From assembly GCA_021648425.1 (NCBI GenBank), contig JAKISV010000139.1:1-7269 (forward strand): DNA of 7,269 bases, written 5' to 3'. The notes under the pieces were generated by a model. The model was not told the origin of the DNA, searched no databases, and worked only from the letters and a program-made list of their open reading frames with translations. Shown one piece after another: positions 4,868 to 7,269 of the stretch (within the stretch, counting starts at the first letter, position 1; the number at the start of each line of letters is the position of its first letter). The DNA is from Rhizobiaceae bacterium. GTDB lineage: Bacteria; Pseudomonadota; Alphaproteobacteria; Rhizobiales; Rhizobiaceae. The translations under genes were made by a program, and so were the position numbers.

Positions 4868-6640
4868 ATGAGCAAGACGATGGAAATGACCGGCGCGGAA
4901 ATGGTGATCCGGGCTTTGTTGGACAATGGTGTTGATACGATTTTTGGTTATCCGGGCGGAGCCGTTCTGCCAATTTATGACGAGCTGTTTCAACAAGAAG
5001 ATCTCAAGCATTATCTGGTGCGCCATGAACAAGGTGCAGGCCATGCAGCAGAAGGTTATGCGCGCTCGACTGGCAGGCCTGGCGTGTTATTGGTGACTTC
5101 CGGTCCCGGTGCCACCAATGCGGTAACGCCCCTGCAAGATGCATTGCTTGATTCCATTCCGATTGTCTGCATCACCGGGCAGGTGCCAACTTCGTTGATT
5201 GGTTCTGATGCTTTTCAGGAGGCTGATACCGTTGGCATTACGCGGCCTTGCACCAAACACAACTGGCTTGTGGGTTCAATTGAAGAACTGCCTGGAATTT
5301 TGCATGAGGCATTTTATGTGGCAATGGCGGGCAGGCCAGGGCCGGTTCTGGTTGATATTCCCAAAGACGTGCAGTTTGCCACCGGCACATATTTTCCGCC
5401 CTCTGAATTCAAGCATAAATCCTATAACCCAAAAACCAGTGGCGATGAGGTGTTGATCAAAGAGGCTATTGATCTAATGGCCAATGCGCGCAAGCCGCTG
5501 TTTTATACCGGCGGCGGGGTGATTAATTCAGGGCCTGAGGCTTCTAAGCTGTTGCGGGAGCTGGTCGCCAAAACCGGGTTTCCTGTCACCTCAACACTGA
5601 CCGGGCTTGGAGCCTATCCAGCCAGCGGTGACAACTGGCTTGGCATGTTAGGTATGCACGGCACGTTTGAAGCCAATCTGGCGATGCATGATTGCGATGT
5701 GATGATTTGCGTTGGCGCGCGCTTTGATGACCGCATCACCGGTCGGCTCGATGCATTTGCGCCCAATTCGAAGAAAATTCATATCGATATTGATCCTTCA
5801 TCGATTAACAAGAACGTTATGGTGGATGTGCCTATTATCGGCGATGTGGGCAATGTTCTGGAGGATATGGTTCGCATGTGGGGGGCGGTCAAAAGCAAAC
5901 CTGATGCTAAAGACATGAAAAAATGGTGGGAGCAGATTGATGACTGGCGCGCGCGCAACTGTCTGGCCTATCGTGGCTCAAAAGATATTATCATGCCGCA
6001 ATATGCCATTGAGCGCCTGTATGAACTGACCAAAGATCGCGATACTTATATCACCACGGAAGTTGGTCAGCATCAGATGTGGGCGGCGCAGTTTTATGGA
6101 TTTGAAGAGCCTAACCGCTTTATGACATCGGGGGGGCTTGGCACGATGGGTTACGGATTACCCGCAGCGCTTGGTGTGCAGATTGCCCACCGCGATGCAC
6201 TGGTGATTGATATTGCCGGGGATGCTTCGGTGTTGATGACTATGCAGGAAATGTCGAGCGCGGTGCAGCACAATGCACCAATCAAGATATTTATTTTGAA
6301 TAATGAATATATGGGCATGGTGCGCCAGTGGCAGCAATTGCTGCACGGTAACCGTTTGTCGCATACTTATTCCGAGGCGCTACCGGATTTTGTAAAGCTT
6401 GCAGAGGCCTATGGCTGTGTTGGTATTCGGGCGGAAAAACCTTCGGAACTTGATGATGCAATTGAAGAAATGATCGCTGTTGATAAGCCTGTAATTTTCG
6501 ACTGTCGTGTAGCCCGGCTCGCCAATTGTTTCCCGATGATTCCTTCAGGCAAGGCGCACAATGAAATGCTTTTACCGGATGAAGCAACCGATGAAGTGAT
6601 TTCTCGGGCTATCGATAAAAGAGGCAAAGCGCTGGTTTAA
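4868..6640 (+). CDS. ilvB: Acetolactate synthase, catalytic (large) subunit
   Basis: This enzyme condenses pyruvate with pyruvate or 2-oxobutyrate to give 2-acetolactate or 2-aceto-2-hydroxybutyrate, the first common step of valine, leucine and isoleucine synthesis. It uses thiamine diphosphate, Mg and FAD. The 590-residue length is normal. The N-terminal ThDP-binding domain contains FGYPGGAV (26-33), the catalytic Glu54 in RHEQGA, TSGPGATN (77-84) and AFQEAD (115-120). The central domain includes GARFDDR (283-289). The C-terminal domain carries GDAS (451-454) through the Asn pair 478-479, the ThDP/Mg motif, and MVRQWQ (484-489), whose Trp488 lines the herbicide channel in homologues. GDA in place of GDG is, as I recall, common in alphaproteobacterial enzymes. 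A modest GGA lies about ten bases before the ATG. The enzyme needs a small regulatory subunit (IlvH/IlvN) for full activity and valine feedback, but none follows directly. Rhizobial homologues are often named ilvI. Confidence 0.96.
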   Translation: MSKTMEMTGAEMVIRALLDNGVDTIFGYPGGAVLPIYDELFQQEDLKHYLVRHEQGAGHAAEGYARSTGRPGVLLVTSGPGATNAVTPLQDALLDSIPIVCITGQVPTSLIGSDAFQEADTVGITRPCTKHNWLVGSIEELPGILHEAFYVAMAGRPGPVLVDIPKDVQFATGTYFPPSEFKHKSYNPKTSGDEVLIKEAIDLMANARKPLFYTGGGVINSGPEASKLLRELVAKTGFPVTSTLTGLGAYPASGDNWLGMLGMHGTFEANLAMHDCDVMICVGARFDDRITGRLDAFAPNSKKIHIDIDPSSINKNVMVDVPIIGDVGNVLEDMVRMWGAVKSKPDAKDMKKWWEQIDDWRARNCLAYRGSKDIIMPQYAIERLYELTKDRDTYITTEVGQHQMWAAQFYGFEEPNRFMTSGGLGTMGYGLPAALGVQIAHRDALVIDIAGDASVLMTMQEMSSAVQHNAPIKIFILNNEYMGMVRQWQQLLHGNRLSHTYSEALPDFVKLAEAYGCVGIRAEKPSELDDAIEEMIAVDKPVIFDCRVARLANCFPMIPSGKAHNEMLLPDEATDEVISRAIDKRGKALV

Positions 6641-6642
6641 CA

Positions 6643-7116
6643 ATGGATGGAGCGCGGCCTTCAATTTCTGACTATGGCCTGTTGACGCTGATTGCGGCGA
6701 TTTTTGGCGGTAGTTTTGTTTTAATCAATCAGGCTTTGGTGAGTATTCCTGCGGCAACTATTGTTGCTGGCCGCCTGGGGTTGGCTGCGTTGATTTTTGT
6801 TGTGGTGATGTGGGCAGTAGGCCAGTCGCTGCCGCGCACTAAACTTATCTGGCTTAGTGTTGCGGCGTCAGCGATTTTTGGTAATGCGCTGCCGTTTTTT
6901 CTGATTGCCTGGGGGCAGCAAAGTGTTGATGCGGGATTGGCTGCAATCCTGTTTGCAGTAATGCCATTGATGACGGTATTTCTGGCGCACTTTTTTACTG
7001 TGGATGAAAAAATCAACCGGTACAAATTGCTGGGTTTTTTATTCGGACTTGGCGGAGTGGTGGCATTGATTGGAATTGATAAATTATCAGCATTTGGCGA
7101 TCAGGCGCTTGGCCAG
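6643..7116 (+). CDS. EamA/DMT superfamily transporter, N-terminal half only, cut by the 3' junction
   Basis: The frame begins with ATG two bases after the ilvB stop, so translational coupling is likely; no strong Shine-Dalgarno sequence is seen. About 158 residues are native. They form the first EamA repeat, with hydrophobic helices at roughly 9-26, 34-54, 67-86, 90-111 and 126-144. Family-like features are the early IFGGSFVLI, the GRLG stretch after the second helix start, and GFLFGLGGVVALIGIDKLS ending the repeat. Full-length proteins have ten helices and about 290-300 residues, so half the protein is missing. The frame stays open to the window end, but after about 7118 its residues (Gly/Ala/Gln/His-rich, no helices) are merely the antisense of an ABC ATPase gene. 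Such proteins export metabolites or amino acids, which would suit the ilvB neighbourhood, but the substrate is unknown. Confidence 0.85.
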
Positions 7117-7118
7117 CA
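7096..7118. other. Junction between two unrelated sequences (probable chimera)
   Basis: To the left, the plus strand encodes an EamA protein at 48% GC (201 of 420 bases, 6661-7080). To the right, the minus strand encodes an ABC ATPase at 68% GC (115 of 169 bases, 7101-7269). Within about 7096-7118 both readings still look acceptable: plus strand GDQALGQ and minus strand VLAKRLIA. This is what a join through about 20 bases of chance identity would leave. Continuing leftwards, the ATPase frame meets a TGA at 7089-7087 within a few codons. Confidence 0.7.
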
Positions 7119-7269
7119 CGGGCTTGGCCCGGGCGTCGATCCCAAACACGCGGATGTCGCCAGCGTCAGGCTTCAGGAGCCCGGCCACCATGCGCAAGGT
7201 GGTGGTCTTGCCGGCGCCGTTGGGGCCCAGGAGCGCATAGAGTTCGCCAGCCTTGATGGTCAGGTCGAG
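7096..7269 (-). CDS. Fragment of an ABC transporter ATP-binding protein, partial at both ends
   Basis: Fifty-eight codons read from the window end inward. They begin LDLTIKAGELYALLG, continue with the Walker A motif GPNGAGKT (fragment residues 15-22), then TTLRMVAGLLKPDAGDIRVF and GIDARAKPV, and end at AKRLIA. This is the N-terminal part of a nucleotide-binding domain, resembling drug/ABC-2 type exporters (CcmA-like). The Q-loop, signature motif and Walker B are missing because the junction cuts the gene. The true start lies beyond the window. Codon third positions are strongly G/C, unlike every other gene here, so the fragment comes from a higher-GC genome or region. The substrate cannot be inferred. 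Confidence 0.85.

Noticed and set aside
6218..6229. GDA instead of GDG in the IlvB thiamine diphosphate motif
   Set aside because: Looks odd beside E. coli enzymes but, as I recall, is normal in alphaproteobacterial acetolactate synthases; the rest of the motif is intact.
7119..7269. C-terminal continuation of the EamA frame to the window end
   Set aside because: The frame is open only because it is antisense to high-GC ABC ATPase coding sequence; it has no membrane helices and no EamA features.
1..7269. Search for CRISPR arrays, tRNA/rRNA genes, insertion sequences, toxin-antitoxin pairs or phage genes
   Set aside because: No regularly spaced repeats, cloverleaf-like sequence, transposase motif or inverted terminal repeats were seen by eye on either strand.

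Overview
The window reads as chromosomal DNA of an alphaproteobacterium of moderate GC (48% by hand count over 6661-7080), most likely a member of the Hyphomicrobiales (Rhizobiales). The grounds are gene order and protein style. A DUF2065 membrane protein, a periplasmic HtrA/DegP protease, SerB, MiaA and the large acetolactate synthase subunit lie in an order I know from rhizobial and Brucella-type genomes. There they normally follow hflK-hflC and are followed by ilvH. The assignment to an order is inference; no marker gene is present.

Layout. Positions 1-333 hold no convincing gene; they contain a 13-base direct repeat and a small hairpin. A 61-residue two-helix membrane protein (334-519) and, after a 174-base gap, a complete DegP-like protease (694-2202) run on the plus strand. 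The protease gene ends at a strong intrinsic terminator (2215-2250). On the minus strand serB (3718-2825) and a RimJ/RimL-type acetyltransferase gene (2828-2253) overlap by four bases and look translationally coupled. Divergent from serB, after only 34 bases, is miaA (3753-4628). The 239 bases between miaA and ilvB contain a promoter, a short leader ORF with a Leu-Ile-Val-Val run, a long hairpin and an intrinsic terminator, in the order expected of an amino-acid attenuator. ilvB (4868-6640) is complete. Two bases after it begins an EamA/DMT-type transporter, where ilvH would be expected.

At about 7096-7118 the sequence changes character. The EamA gene stops resembling its family after its first half, GC jumps to 68%, and the remaining 150-170 bases encode, on the minus strand, the Walker A region of an unrelated ABC transporter ATPase. 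This looks like a chimeric join (assembly or cloning artefact) more than biology, although a true rearrangement is not excluded.

How the genes relate. Most are housekeeping genes that share a conserved neighbourhood and not one pathway: envelope protein quality control (DUF2065, DegP), serine synthesis (SerB), tRNA A37 prenylation (MiaA) and branched-chain amino acid synthesis (IlvB). I found no convincing new defence, mobile or secretion system. The points most worth a second look are the ilvB leader, the chimeric 3' end, the EamA gene in the ilvH position, and the acetyltransferase coupled to serB.
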